Source: Paragordius varius
Lineage: Eukaryota > Nematomorpha
Length of the DNA: 64,000 nt
Assembly (NCBI GenBank): GCA_964247055.1
Contig: OZ176059.1
Location: forward strand, 1,116,001 to 1,180,000
Direction of reading: 5' to 3'
Part shown: in pieces, positions 24,796-37,714 of the stretch
How the letters are laid out: each line of letters starts with the position of its first letter
How positions within the stretch are numbered: position 1 is the stretch's first letter
Notes under the pieces: model-generated
What the model was told of the DNA's origin: nothing
The model's database searches: none
What the model saw: the letters and a program-made list of their open reading frames with translations, nothing else
Position numbers and translations under genes: made by a program

Positions 24796-25251
24796 CTTTG
24801 TCCAGTGTCATTTTCCTACGCTTTAACCATATAATTATTATAGATCAAAATAATACTTATTTTGTTTACCGGATCATAACAATCTACTGAATTTTCTAAT
24901 TTGGAGGAGGAAATTCCCCCCCCCCCCCCCAAAACCCAGATAAGACCTTTCAAAACAGTGTGCATGAAAAAGCCATTCTCGGTGAAATTAAGATTGGGTC
25001 AAAACACTCAACTCATGTCAATATTCTAAATAATATATTTAAATTTAACAACTTATTTAAAATTCCACAACCACCAATCTCGCATACAATCGGCCATGAA
25101 AAGATATTAATTGATGATACCTGCGAAAGAATCGTAGTGTAGGAACGCGCCATATTATCAAACATTGATTAACTCTGCTTTTTATTTTTATGACAATATT
25201 TAAGGGAATCCCATTTAATTCACCACCTTTTATTAATATTTTATACCTGAA

Positions 25252-25303
<52 letters not shown>

Positions 25304-26689
25304 AGAAATAAAGTTCCACTAAATCGACTGCAAAATCCGTTTATTAGTTTTTTCCAAGTATATATTTCACCGTCGCTAATTAATGACGTGTTTTCCAATA
25401 CAACATCTGAAAAATGATTTCCCATTTATTTCCACTGATATAATAGTTGTGCATAAATGGTAAGGTAATAAAAATGGTCTCATTATTGACCTCACATCTA
25501 TCACTTTAGATAAGTATTTGGGTATTTTGTTTCCTAAAACAAAATGCCATCTATCATCTACAACTCTGTTTTTGTACATTAAACATAATTCGTTTTTAAA
25601 AGAGTGGTCCCTCCCTATATTTGACTAATATTTAAACCACATACATTTAAGCATTCTTTGTTGTATACCAGGGTATTTTTCTATATTTGATTACAATATC
25701 TATCATAATATATGGATAAAATTTCCGGCAAAGCGGGAAACTGATGGGACACAAATGTTAGATCAGAAATATCTAGCATAAACCATATTCATGCCATTTA
25801 GTGTATTTATTAGGTTGAAATATATTTATAACTCTGTTACAACAAAGATACGTCGTGAGAGTTCGTTCACACATGAAAAAATTGTATTTTATATAAAGCG
25901 TATTTAAATATTTAAATAGTATTAGAAACTCAGTACAAGAGAGTTGAACGTTTTCTTTCCAAAAATAATTTATATATAATCTTCCGAAAAAAATAGAATT
26001 GCTTCTTCTTGTTTTTTCAAGGTTACCTTTGATAAAATTTTGTCAATAATATTTAACATTAGCATATAGGAGTTGATGATCCATGTTTTAGGGACCAAAA
26101 AAAATAGATTATGCACTTATATATATATATATATATGGTCTAAATAATTTATTAGATATTAAACATAAAGCTGCTAAATGTCCTAACCTAATCGAATAGA
26201 CTTTAGAAAAATTTGTGAATCGATTTTGTCAAAATTTTGTTGTGCTCATATTTTGAAATTATGATGTCCAAATTTTTCGCCGGGCCGCGCATAGAAAACC
26301 CCTAGTCTATACAATATGAGGCCCTAAAAATGATTTTTTTGGCCGTCCTGAATAAATCAAATCTCTAAGTTATATTTTTTTAATTTTGAAATTCATGTTA
26401 TAATTAAAATAAATTTTGTGGTAAATTTCCTCTTTACCCATAGTATAATAAATATTTTTGATTTCCGGTTTTCTTTTTCGAAAGTTTTTTATGTTTGTAT
26501 ACCACTGTGCAGCAAAAATAGGGATCAAAAAATAAATGTAATGAATACACCATAAAAATTGGTATGTAAATTTTTTAGTTATTTGCCAAAATAAAATGGT
26601 ATTTTTTTACCTATTAGGCAAATAATTTTAAATACAATAGATGAAAACGTGTCAACTGAATTTATTTTTGTTAATATAGCATAAGTATA
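22841..26689. other. Unclassified decayed DNA with microsatellites
   Basis: Contains (TA)n runs near 24763-24793 and 25255-25300 and a C run near 24917-24930. Minus-strand ORFs at 23213-23762 and plus-strand ORFs at 24363-24653 and 24960-25142 look more protein-like than most in the window, but I recognise no domain. Possibly relics of mobile elements; no family can be named. Confidence 0.35.
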
Positions 26690-27616
26690 ATTCTAAACCC
26701 AAAATATTATCAACAAAGATTTTACATTTGTGTTAAATTACAATAAAAGATTAAATTTATACTGAGAAAATGTAATTACTTAAATACAAATATTTTTTTA
26801 AAACAACATTACTGTTTAAACCTTAATTCTTTTTAATAAATTATATAATTAAAATTGTCAATTTTATAAATTAGTATTTTAGATTTTTGCGACTCGAAAA
26901 AGTTAGGTTATATTAAAATAACATAGGTATAAAAAAATATATAGCGTATAATATCACATTTATAAATCGTAAAATTGTTTCAGTATTGTTGAAGTTAAAT
27001 AAAATCAATCATATCAGGGCTATAATATGAAAAATAAAAGGTATAAACGCCCACGTGTTGTCTGAGGGTAAAACATTTTAAAATATTTAACACTTTTTTG
27101 GCTTGAGTTATAATAACCTTCAAATATTGTATAGACTATTAGTTATATATCTTGTTCATATTAAGTAAAATAAATTTACCAAATCAGGAGATTTACATTA
27201 CTGAAAACAAAACACTATTAACTAAAAAATTTAAAAATAGAAAACATTTACCTTAGTTTACTATACAACATTAATATAAAGAGGCATTTGTTAACTTGAA
27301 ATGTAAAAAATATAAAAATTTAGTTTTTTGTATAAAATATAAATAACGCTGGACAAAGTTTGTTAATTTTGGGATTATAATCTAACTAAATTTAATGAAT
27401 TTTGGATTTTTACGAGTAATCTTTGATAACGAACTTAACAAAAAAAATTGAATACGAGTTTTATGAAATATTAATTTTTCTTATATTCTAATTAATTAAA
27501 ACTCCAATAAATTTGTCAAATATTGAATAATAATACTTTGTAATGCCCCTGCGATTTAAAATACAGTTACAAGAGTTATTATTAACTATTTCGGAATTAT
27601 AATTAGCTAAAGCGGT
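26690..27616. repeat. 0.93-kb duplicated segment, copy 1
   Basis: Nearly identical to 37715-38645 in the same orientation; only a handful of substitutions and a few 1-4-nt indels seen by eye. It runs from CCCAAAATATTATCAACAAA to AATTAGCTAAAGCGGT. No long ORF, no inverted ends, no clear target duplication. Confidence 0.9.
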
Positions 27617-30095
27617 TTTTTCATTGAAATAGAATTTATTTCTTCAGGCGCTCATGAATTTCGACTCGACAGTTTTATTTAATATGTCACTAATATAATA
27701 ATGGCAACACAAATATGGCCTATAGTAGCGTCGTTACTATTATATAAACGAATCATACGATAGCCAATTCTTTTAATTATATAGTTTAAATGCCTTATAC
27801 GAAACCTACATCTAACTTAACCATATCTACTTCATTTTCATACAAGTTCTCATTTTTTGGTAAATGTATATTAATAAATGTACTATGCCTTTTTGTAAAA
27901 GTCTTAGGAGAATTAACCTTAGTATAAAATCAAGGGGATTGCATAATTAATTCCAAACATGTAGATATATTGATAATACTCAAAACCAATTAAGAAAGGA
28001 CAATACTTTAAATCAACCATTAGCTATTTGAGATAAAAGCTTACTATTTTGATAATAATATATATTTATTGTTAGACGCAAAAAGTCTTACATATGTTGA
28101 TATCATGGGTAAAAAATATTCCCTTCTCAAGAAACTTCGGAGCCCACATCAAAAAAATTAGTTTTTTAGAATTTTTGCTTTTTATATGTAGTTTATAATA
28201 AATTATAGGAATTTTTGGAATAACCCATTCAGCTTTCACATCGAAAAAATTTATTTAGGAAAATTGCGCAAACTTGGCCATTTTCTGATATGGAGCACTT
28301 GCCGCAAAACTGAAATATATCATCAAGATATATTTTCAAGATTCCCGATTTTGTGCACTGCGTATATATAATTACAATTTTACATTTTATTGAAATTTGT
28401 GTAGTGTGCGCCTAAAAGGCCAAAAAAAACTTATTTCGAAATTCGGCCTAATACCTTAATACTTAGAAATATACTCAAATTTCAGATCGCTATGGTATAT
28501 AAAACTACCCCAAAAAATCATAAAGTATTGATACAATAATGTTTTAAGTTGTCCACATATCCATTTATTTATTTCTCTTGGAATTTTCTGATGTCCAAAT
28601 GTATTGTTTTGTTTAAGATATGCATCAGGAGACCTATGCGGGTTTTCCCAGTGTAAGCAGTGGGCAGCCTCATGTGATCCATTTAAATTAATTATGACTG
28701 TCATTTTTGTTTTTAGTTGTTACCTTCTGAAATGCATTTATCATTTTGGTAAGGTTGTTAGCCATTTATAATTGTTAGATACTTTTCTCCCTTTAATTAC
28801 AAGGGGGTAGACTTTTCCCATCCTTGTTGATTTTGTTTCCTTCTCGTCATTTTATCACCTTTAGAGTTTATGAATTTGAGATAAATGAAGTTATCTAAAC
28901 TTTTTCTAATGCGTATACTCATTAATTGTCACACATGTGTAGAGCGTGTATGGGCGTATTAATATTTTGACAGTTTTTTTGCAATAAAGTTTATGTGTTT
29001 GATTAGTAGTTAAGTGGTAATTTCGGAGGATTGTTTGTGAGCTCATAACTTGCATTGATTGGATAAGTCTTGACTTCTTCGTCGCATGTGGCGCTTAGAT
29101 ATTCGGGTAGAATAATCATTATCTTTGTCCTATTTATATGATAGTCCATGAATCTGATTTAGATGGATGGCTTTTGCAAGTTCATCCGCAAAAATAATTC
29201 CAAAGGAAATAAATACGGGGAGTGAAAAAAAGAATCAATTTGGAGAGAACACGGTAAAAGATGGAAATAATCGATGCCTTCTCAGATCAATTACGGCCCA
29301 TTGGCGTTGCGAGGGATATGGAGATAGGGGATGATCGTGGTCCAACGATACACGAAACTGAACTGATGTTTCTATTATAACAAACAACCAATCATAATCA
29401 GCAGGAAGTGAGGGACTAACAAAGCAAAGGAAAGGTCAGCTAGAAAGACCCGCAAGTCAAAACGGAAGATAACCGAGAAGAAAGAACCAGAAAAAGAGAA
29501 TACTTAATAAATCTTACTTATCGTTTGGTGATACTGGTTAAATTTTAGTTTTTGCATTTTGAGAAATTACATATATTTAACAGGTGGGTCTAACAACGGT
29601 TTTAGATTCTGTCTAAGGGCAATAATATAGAATGCGAAAATTTATTTTTTCAAACACCCCCCCACTTAATATATTTATGCCCAACACCCAATTAACAACC
29701 CATTAAACCATGTAAAAACATTTTTATTATTTAGATTGTTGAATCATTTCTTGTAAGCGTTTCTGTTTGTTACATTCGTCGTTTGCAGTTTCATTATTAT
29801 TTCCCAATCTCAAATTTCTGCCAGAAACAGAAAACTTATATTTATAATAATCAGTGTGGTTTAGAGCATTGTATTGATTACAAGCATCATCAAAGTATTC
29901 ATTATCTAGTGATTTAAAATATATATATAATTAAAGCGTGAAAATCAAAAATATTAAATATAATATAAACCACTTGTCTCATAAGAACACCAAAAAAGGT
30001 TTGGCTTATAATCTCCTCTGAACATATTTACAACCATACATACCCATGTCAAAGTACTTAGTTATCCTTTTTACATTTGTCCTATATGTTTGCAC
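27617..30095. other. Intergenic, mostly unclassified
   Basis: An 82-codon minus ORF (28456-28704) with HWENPHRSPDAYLKQNN is unrecognised. The text CATTTTCTGATATGGAG near 28280 recurs near 36840 (a diverged repeat). 29170-29510 is markedly richer in G+C than its surroundings but has no clear gene. Confidence 0.4.
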
Positions 30096-30255
30096 TTACT
30101 ATATAATGTGTTTTTGGGCACTAATATAACTCATCATAATTATGAATTATTATTTTAGATAATTTTTAAATTTAATAACATAGTATATCTATGATCCTGA
30201 TTTTTGTTCAAGGGTGAATTTGAATTGAAGGATGAGTTTGAGATGTAAATGGTAA
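30096..30255. repeat. Degenerate family B copy
   Basis: Interior TGTGTTTTTGGGCACTAATA and end GGGTGAATTTGAATTG...GTAAATGGTA resemble family B; the left terminus is lost or diverged. Confidence 0.5.
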
Positions 30256-30259
30256 ATGT

Positions 30260-30779
30260 CAGGGCTAAACATGAATCGGTTCTATTGGGATGGAACCAAC
30301 ACGGTTCATGTTCCACTTCTCCGGGAACCACCCCGGTATTGATTCCAAAATTTGAGGGCCAACCCCGGTTCTAACAATAAATTTTTAGAAATCAACCCGG
30401 TTCCGGTTTTCCCATATGATTTTTATTATATTATTTAAATTTGATTGCACCACACTACATATTACATACTTCAATCTTTAAACCTAAAACTAAGCGCCTA
30501 ATATTTTATTAGCGATACTTGCGGAATTTTGTGCGATTCTGTTTTAAATAAATAATAGTCATAAGTCGAGTTTATTTATAATACGTTTGTTCGTATACAA
30601 AGGTTTCCGTTGAAAGGAGTTATTTCACCCTTATTTTCTATTTTCAGACTTGAGAAGCAGTTTGACCAAGGAACCAAAAATGGAACCGGTTCTGGAACCG
30701 CTAAATTTTAAGGTCAGCGCATTTGTTCAAGAACCGACCCGGTTCCGGTTTCACTTTTTTGACCCGGTTTCGAGCCCTG
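30260..30779. mobile_element. hAT-like MITE with CCGGTT-rich inverted arms
   Basis: Begins CAGGGCTAAACATGAATCGG and ends GACCCGGTTTCGAGCCCTG; the arms are rich in GAACCGG/CCGGTTC. Flanking 8-mers GTAAATGT and GTATATAT match at 6 of 8, a possible eroded target duplication. No ORF of note. Confidence 0.65.
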
Positions 30780-31472
30780 GTATATATCCTTACTTAATAT
30801 AGCGTTATAAACTTAAGTTTCAAAACAAAATAGGCAAATTTAAGTTGTAAAGGTTATAGCGTATAGATTTTATGTAACCTCTATATATGTATAAAATATA
30901 ATTACCATTTCTAAACTCTGTGTAAAATGAACACGAATGGGACTGAATAAAGAACTTATGTTGTTTGCTGCCGAACATAGCACTATGGCAAACAATCCTT
31001 TTTTAGTAGTGATTATAAATCGAATTTAACAGAAAAAATATTTACATAGATTTCCGCTACACTCGCTTAAAAACTTCTGTTTATATGTCATTTTTAGCAC
31101 AGGTTAATATTGAATAGTTTATATGAGACCGACAATATAAATGAAATATTCAAAGTGAATTACGCATTGTATAATCATAAGACACACAATTCCTGCAGGT
31201 AAATTTTGGAATTTTATTTTATTCATTGAACTGCAAAAACCAAATTAATCCCCAGAGAGGAGAAAGAATCAAATACACAAAGAAGTAAACAAGAATATTT
31301 ACAAAATCTTTACAGCAACACCGTATAATTGAGAAAAATAATATTGATACACACATTTTATTTTTTAAGAGTGAAAACGAAGATAAACCAAATCTCACAA
31401 GTTAATTTTTACAAACCAAGTTAAGCATTGTTTTAAATTTGTTTTGTTTCTTTCCAACTATAGTATAATAAA

Positions 31473-32206
31473 CTAATAATTAAATATTTTCGTCACACCT
31501 CTATAAATAAATATACCGTTTAAGTCAAATATCAATGTTCTATTCCTGTATTTCCTTGAAAGTTTTTTCCAGCCTATTATGTCCCGAATTTCTGCACGGT
31601 GGGCCCCGAAGTCAATTAATGCTTGTAAATGTGTAATTTCTGAAATGTTTAACGAATGAATACTATTGTCATCCAAAATTATATTTTTAATAGATTGATT
31701 ATATGCAGCGCGTGTAAAATCAACGGATCTAATATTACAATCAACTATTTCAAGGGATTTTAAATGCGCCCATTTCTCAAACGGTTGCAAGTCTGTCAAC
31801 CCCGAAACTAATTTTAAATTCAATTTTTCCAAATTATTTTCTTTTTTAAAAATGTCGGGAATGACCCTACAATGCCTGAGGGTCAAAGATGTTAGATTTT
31901 TAGGGAAAGATTGTGCCGAATTAATAATGGTTGTATTTGAAAGCGTTCTGCCTTCTATGGTTAAGGAGCGAATGTTAGGGTATTTTCGTAATATATCAGA
32001 AAAATCATAATGATCTTCCTCCACGTGCAAAATCACTTCTTTCGCGTTTGAATTTTTTGGAGCAGAAGTATTTGTGTATGATTCCACCTTTCCAATGAAG
32101 GCAAATTAGCTTGCATGGCACTACCATATGTTGCGTTCTCAGTGAATTCCTTGTGAGCATTAATAAAGGGACAAACGAAGGAAAAAAGTAGTATAGGTAA
32201 AAACAT
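31473..32206 (-). pseudogene. Secreted leucine-rich-repeat protein gene, apparently frame-broken
   Basis: From the ATG at 32206 (a TAA precedes it in frame) a signal peptide can be read: MFLPILLFSFVCPFINA, likely cut before HKEF. That frame continues to about 32090 and then into an early stop. A second frame, open from about 32105 to a stop at 31473, encodes about 205 residues of leucine-rich repeats (LTSLTLRHC, LEKLNL, LKSLEIVDCNI, SIKNIILDDNSIHSLN; spacing 22-26). The two frames differ by one step, and no GT-AG intron of sensible length joins them while keeping the signal peptide. So this is a recent pseudogene, a base-call error, or a gene using another start. A hAT element begins 40 bp upstream. 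A minus-strand AATAAA lies near 31357. A donor-like GTGTGA near the end allows further exons, none found. Confidence 0.6.
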
Positions 32207-32237
32207 TTATAGTTAACGAAAAATAAATTTAATGATA

Positions 32238-32245
32238 TAATATAG
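32238..32245. repeat. 8-bp target duplication, left of hAT
   Basis: TAATATAG immediately left of the transposon; the identical 8-mer follows its right end at 34979-34986. Confidence 0.95.
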
Positions 32246-34978
32246 CAGGGGTGGCCACACTTTTTTTGTCGCGAGCTTTTTTTGGCTTTTTTGTTAAAAA
32301 AGAGTTCGCGGTCACCCAGAAATATTTATCAAAAAAACTCAATCAACACTTTAAACGATGTATATACCTGCTTTACAGATTAGAGTGACTTGTTTAAACC
32401 ATTTTAAAATTGTAATTTTTTTATCTATCAACCAAATTAAAAAATAATTTAAATTAAAAGACAACGGGTTATTAACTACCTTAATTTTTTAACCAACATA
32501 AAACACTTCAAAATATTTATTTATTAAATTTCTATTATATGAAATTTTACAATATAAAAATTTAAACAATGCATTTGAAATTACAGGGGAGAATACATTA
32601 TGATACAAAAAATAAAAGAAATAAAAAATAGCATTCCAATTTAGAACCATAATTTGAACATAAATAAGAGTACATTAAAATTGTATCCGTTTTAATTCTA
32701 TCCACATATTTTTTAGTAAATCGGCTTTTTCCTAAGCGAAAATACAACTCGATAAACATCCATATTTAATAAAGAAAAAAATATTTAAAACGCCCGACTG
32801 CGAAAAAAATCAGAAAGTTTATCTAAATTAGGTTCAAATGAAGTCAAAGCAATTCTCAAACATGATTCTAAATGTTTATTAGTTAATTGTGACCTCTGCT
32901 TAGTTTTGATAGCATTCATAATTGAAAAAGCCGATTCACATAAATATGTGGATCCAAAAAAAGAATTGAATAATGCAGCGGTTTTCCAAATATGGGGGTA
33001 TTTATCTTTATTTATAAATTTATATATATCTGATCCTAATGATTTTAGATGAATATCGCATTTAACATTTATTAATTCCTCTTCCAACTCTGCTAAATTT
33101 GGTACACCAAGAAAGTGGCTGAGTTTTTGAGCAATATATTCAACATTATTATTATTATTAAATGGGCATGATAAAAAAATAGCGATGTCTTCAAGTTTAT
33201 TTATAGATGAAAATCGTTTTTCAAAATCATTAATAAGCAGACCAATATCATCTGCATATTTTTCAAAAGAGAGATTCTCTATTTTTTCAGACACCGCTGC
33301 CAGATTAAAAAAATGTTTTAAATCTCGGTTTTTTAATTGTGTTTCTACTACTGTTAGTGTTTCCTTAAAAGATTTTAGACACCCATCATATCCATTATTG
33401 TTTTTTCTTTTCCTTGTAATTGGATGTTTAATTTATGCAATTTTTCCGTGATATAAAAATGCAAGATCAAGCAGCCAATCTTGATCTTTCAATTCAGGGT
33501 ATGAAAATTTAGAATTCTCTAAAAAAATTTCTATTTGTGGTAAAAGTTGCCTAAATCTAATTAAAAATGCGGCACGACTCAACCACCTTACATCAGTATG
33601 TAATAAAAGTTCTCCATATTCCACGCCGCACTCATTTAACAAAATTCGAAATTGGCGGCGGGACAAGCTTTTTGTTCGAATGGCGTTAACAATTTTAAAA
33701 CAGGGGTTCATTACATGATGGTATTTTAAAACTTTTGAACATAAAACTTGATTATGGATTATACAATGGTAATCAATGAACTTGGGAAATGCACTGTGAT
33801 TTTTACATAAAGCGATAAAGCCGTTGTTAACGCCAATCATAGCTGGAGCTCCATCAGTAGTTATAGATGCGAGTTTTACGATGGGAAGTTTCGTATCTGT
33901 GATAAATTTATAAAAAGAATCAAAAATATCCTGCCCTCTGGTTCGTTCGTGGAGAGGTATTATAGTTAATAATTCCTCCTTTGCAGATAAATCACTAAAT
34001 ATCATACGAATAAAAATGCATAATTGGGCGATTCCAACATAATCAGTGGACTCATCGAGTTGCAAGGAAAAAAAATACAGTTATTAATATTTTCATGTAA
34101 AATTTCATCAAGATTATTACTAATATCTTCAGCCCTGCGCATAACGGTATTTCTCGATAAGCTTATGCTTTTAATAGCTGTCATAATATTATTTTTGTTA
34201 TCAAAATTTTCAAATAAAATATCACAAGCGCTAATAAAGGCTTCTTTAAATATTTCACCATCTTGGAATGGCTTATTGTTCCGAATGAGTATCTCCGCTA
34301 CCTTGAATGAAGCAATCGTAGGATTTTTATAGTCTTTGTTGTATTTAAGTATGCTATTTTGTGAGGCGGATAATTGTTCTTTTAATTCCTTTACTTTAAT
34401 GTTGCGTTCTTGAGTTTGTAAGGGGTAGTTTTTGGAGTAATGTGGATGCAGAGATCTATAATGTCTTTCAATATTTGACTTTTTGGGCAAAGCAACAGTA
34501 CTATTGCATATTAGACAGGTGCATGTTTCATTTATCATAATAAAAAAGTATTCATGCTCCCAATCTTTCTTGTATCTGTACAACTTTTTTTGGCTCATTC
34601 TAAAATATAAGTTTTAAAAACCTACTTTTGGTGTATCAAATCAAATCTAACTTCACGATTATGCTTCTGATTTATGAATAAGCTTTGCTTAAAGTTTTGA
34701 TATATTCAAGGGAAAAGACTGATTTTAAGTTTTAATGCAAATGCTCCAAAACATATGAATTATAATTAATAAAATAATTTTTTTACACCCTTTTCTTAGA
34801 CGTTTTTTTTTTAATTTAAACCGTATTTTTTTGTATTTTAAATTTAAATTCGCTCAGAAGTAGCCAACTATCCGAAAAAAGTCAATAAACTTTTTAAAAA
34901 AAAAATATTTTCAGGCGGTCACTTTTTGAGTTGTCGCGGTCACGAAAGTGACTGCGGTCACCTCGTTGGCCACCCCTG
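32246..34978. mobile_element. hAT DNA transposon, end to end (2733 bp)
   Basis: Terminal inverted repeats CAGGGGTGGCCA at 32246 and TGGCCACCCCTG at 34978, flanked by perfect 8-bp duplications TAATATAG, the hAT hallmark. Subterminal AAAGTGACCGCG-like motifs occur at both ends. One minus-strand transposase locus lies inside. The intact ends and duplication indicate a fairly recent insertion; the broken transposase says this copy would need another source of enzyme. Confidence 0.95.
32785..34598 (-). pseudogene. BED-finger hAT transposase (ZBED5/SCAND3-like), broken
   Basis: The protein runs from 34598 to 32785 in three blocks. The N-terminal block has a BED zinc finger (CTCLIC...HYRSLH, CxxC...Hx4H) and a KPFQDGEIFKEAFISAC segment. 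The middle block starts SLQLDESTDYVGIAQL, the typical acidic start of the RNase-H-like core, with ITTDGAPAMIG and HTDVRWLSRA. The C-terminal block carries the hAT dimerisation region (FFGSTYLCESAFSIMNAIKTKQRSQL). The frame changes once near 34070 in a run of eight T (possibly a base-call problem) and twice between 33440 and 33370, where LNIQLQGKEK sits in a different frame from its neighbours. Total length would be near 600 aa, normal for the family. This is a transposon relic, not a domesticated host gene, since it keeps ends and target duplications. Confidence 0.9.
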
Positions 34979-34986
34979 TAATATAG
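34979..34986. repeat. 8-bp target duplication, right of hAT
   Basis: TAATATAG, identical to 32238-32245. Confidence 0.95.
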
Positions 34987-37714
34987 GCTTTTATAGACTG
35001 CCAAAATTTTTGAACTCTAAAATCTCTAAAATGTTGTAATTCAGCGAATTGTTGTTACTCTAACCTTATATGCAGGTTATATTACACAAATTTTGGTAAA
35101 TGTAAAAAAATACAACGAAAATAAATGGTTAATTTCTTGGAAAACTTATAATTAGAAATATAAATAAACAACCGATAGAGTTAACTTATTTGTTTCTATT
35201 GCTTGTTACCTCTTCGTTGAATAACCTTTATTACACACCTAGTAAAATGTATACAATTCAAAATTGATATCATACTGATTTGATATACAGTATGTATTTT
35301 AGCCAAATAGGTGAAATGGTTTATTTAATGTTGAAAATTATTGATACAAAAAATTATTTCTTACTGTATATATTGACGTTTATCATTAAATTATAGCCAT
35401 GTGATTGAGCCTGTTACCCTAATCATGTTTATAAATTATTATATTTATATAATTATAGGGTTGAACAATTACCTAAAATATTGGAAAAATTTAATTATGG
35501 CAGTATTTTTTCACAAAAAACAATCATAATTGTTTAAACCTACATTTTCTAATATAATAAATAATTGAAATTGTGAGTATATCTCGTTTTTTGCGCCCAA
35601 GAAAGTTAGGTTACATTAAAAAATTATGGTTTTTGCAAAAAATATTTGTCGTATAATATCAATTTTTACTATATATTAATGTTACCAGCAGATCTTTGAA
35701 CCTTGAGCCAGTACAATATTACTGTTTTTGAGATAAATTAAATTTATTATAACGTGACTACTATAAAAAAGAAGCCAGAATTTAAATAAGACTAAACTTT
35801 GTTTATGCAGAAAAATTAAATAAAAAACTGGATACGAATTAACGCTTAGGAAAGTAAAAAAATTTAGGAATATCTTTACCCCCCCCCCCACCTAATATAA
35901 AACGTAGAGAGTGTTAATTCTCTATCGCCTTTTTGAATTAGTTCTTTTAAAATAAAAGCAATAATGTCATCGAGCATTAATATATATAAAAAATTTTGAC
36001 ATCCAAAAGAGTTTTTTCCAAAAATACAGAAACCGAAATTATAAAAAACGTAAAAATGTAAAAAAAATATTTTTTTCCATAATACAATGATTTTTACATA
36101 TTGATTCTTTAAAATCAGACTCATTGATTATAATTGCAAAGTATGGAATATATATAGCTAACACAACCAATCTATATTTTACAATTGCAACTAATAGTTG
36201 AGGTAAAAATAAGGTTTAAACTATGGTGATCTAGAAAAAAATATTCATCTTTATATTTTTACCTTTTGTCTCTCTAATTTAAATTTTTATTGTAAAATTC
36301 AATTTATAATGAAATATGGTGAAGTTTTACTGTGTTTTAAACATGATGGAAACATATTAAAAGGATATCATTTTTTATATAATTCGATAATTTTAACATT
36401 ATCACCTCAAAATTTCGATTCAAATTGTAAATAAATTATTTTTTAAATTGCAAATGAACTCAATATCTGAAGTGTCGGAAACGGCTGGCATCTTCGGATT
36501 TTATAGAAAAATGATATAATATCTTATGGCCTTTTCATACCGCTTCCACCATTCATAAAATAGTATGTAATACGTTTCAATAAAATTTTGCTATGAATTA
36601 AATTTTAACGCAAAACACCTTTTTTTTGGAAAAACTTTTTTTGATGTTAATAGAATAGATTTAAAATTTTTATTGCGCTTTCAGCATTTTTACGTTTTTT
36701 AAGGAGGGTTAACCCATACGAGCGAAAAATTGGATTTTCGCAGCCCGCATCTCTAAAATAATATTTGTAAATTTAACTTTTTATAATATATTTTGGTAAT
36801 ATTTTTTGGAAGGTTGCATTTATTTATCAAAAAAATTTGCCATTTTCTGATATGGAGTAGTTACTACAAAGGTGAATATAACTTTCTTATATCATTCGTC
36901 GTAAGCAAAATCAAAAGATCATGGTATACATTTTCCTTTCATATCAGAATTATTTGTTAAGTCCCTTGATTTTGGACACAGTGATATATAATGAATTTTG
37001 ATATGTTACGGATAATTTTTCGTTGGATAATTAATAAGTAAACAATTAAAATTAATTAAAAGTTAAAGAAATCAAAAATAAAACTTGAATTTTTACTAAC
37101 ATATCATACATTAATTTTGAGGCCTCTCTGCGCTAAAGGCTGCATTCATGAGCGGTTTGACCTATCAAAACCCTATTCCCTTTTATAATTCGAAATCATT
37201 AAACCATTACGAATATGCCATTCCTCGTTTTTTTACCGCAAAAAGAACCATTTATATTTTACGAATGGAGGCTATTTTAACATAGGAGTTTTATCAATTC
37301 TCTAATAATTTGTTGTATAAATGAAGGGGAATTAATATATGTTTATATAAAAAAGTAATTTATCAAAAAAGCAGTACAAAATTTAGCGCAGTATGGACGT
37401 GGTTGTTTTTCGAAACCTAGTACTGTACTGCGAAAAACAGTCTATCTGGTCATATTACTATATGTATACATATATATATTTTATATAATATAAAATATAT
37501 ATATTTTATATATCTTTAAATTGTTTTCGTATCGTTGAAGTTAGATATAACAAATTATGAGTATGTATAAGCCGTCCGATGTGGAAGGTAAAAAAATTTA
37601 AAAATATTTAACACGTTTTTGAGAGTCTGAGTTGAAGAAATCACTAACTTTAAAATGTTTTATACGCTATTACCTTTATTTCGTGTAAGGTTAATTGAGT
37701 TCAACAAATAAGGA
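34987..37714. other. Intergenic, A+T-rich, old repeats
   Basis: A family J copy lies at about 36026-36294. 35570-35660 and 37540-37714 are diverged relatives of parts of the 0.93-kb duplication (AGAAAGTTAGGTTACATTAA; GTATCGTTGAAGTTAGATAT). A C run lies near 35879-35891. No exon seen. Confidence 0.45.
36026..36294. mobile_element. Family J MITE, diverged
   Basis: CCGAAATTATAAAAAACGTA at the left and CATCTTTATATTTTTACCTT at the right are inverse and match other J copies; the CCGTAT core is altered. Confidence 0.55.

Noticed and set aside
25057-25425. 122-codon minus ORF with a Tyr-Ile run
   Set aside because: The centre is a (TA)n microsatellite translated as YIYIYI; flanks show no recognised domain.
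28456-28704. 82-codon minus ORF with HWENPHRSP as a mariner-like transposase piece
   Set aside because: Loose resemblance only; no catalytic motif, no inverted ends, no neighbouring transposase frames.
33185-34332. Plus-strand ORFs over the hAT transposase
   Set aside because: Shadows of the minus-strand transposase reading frames.
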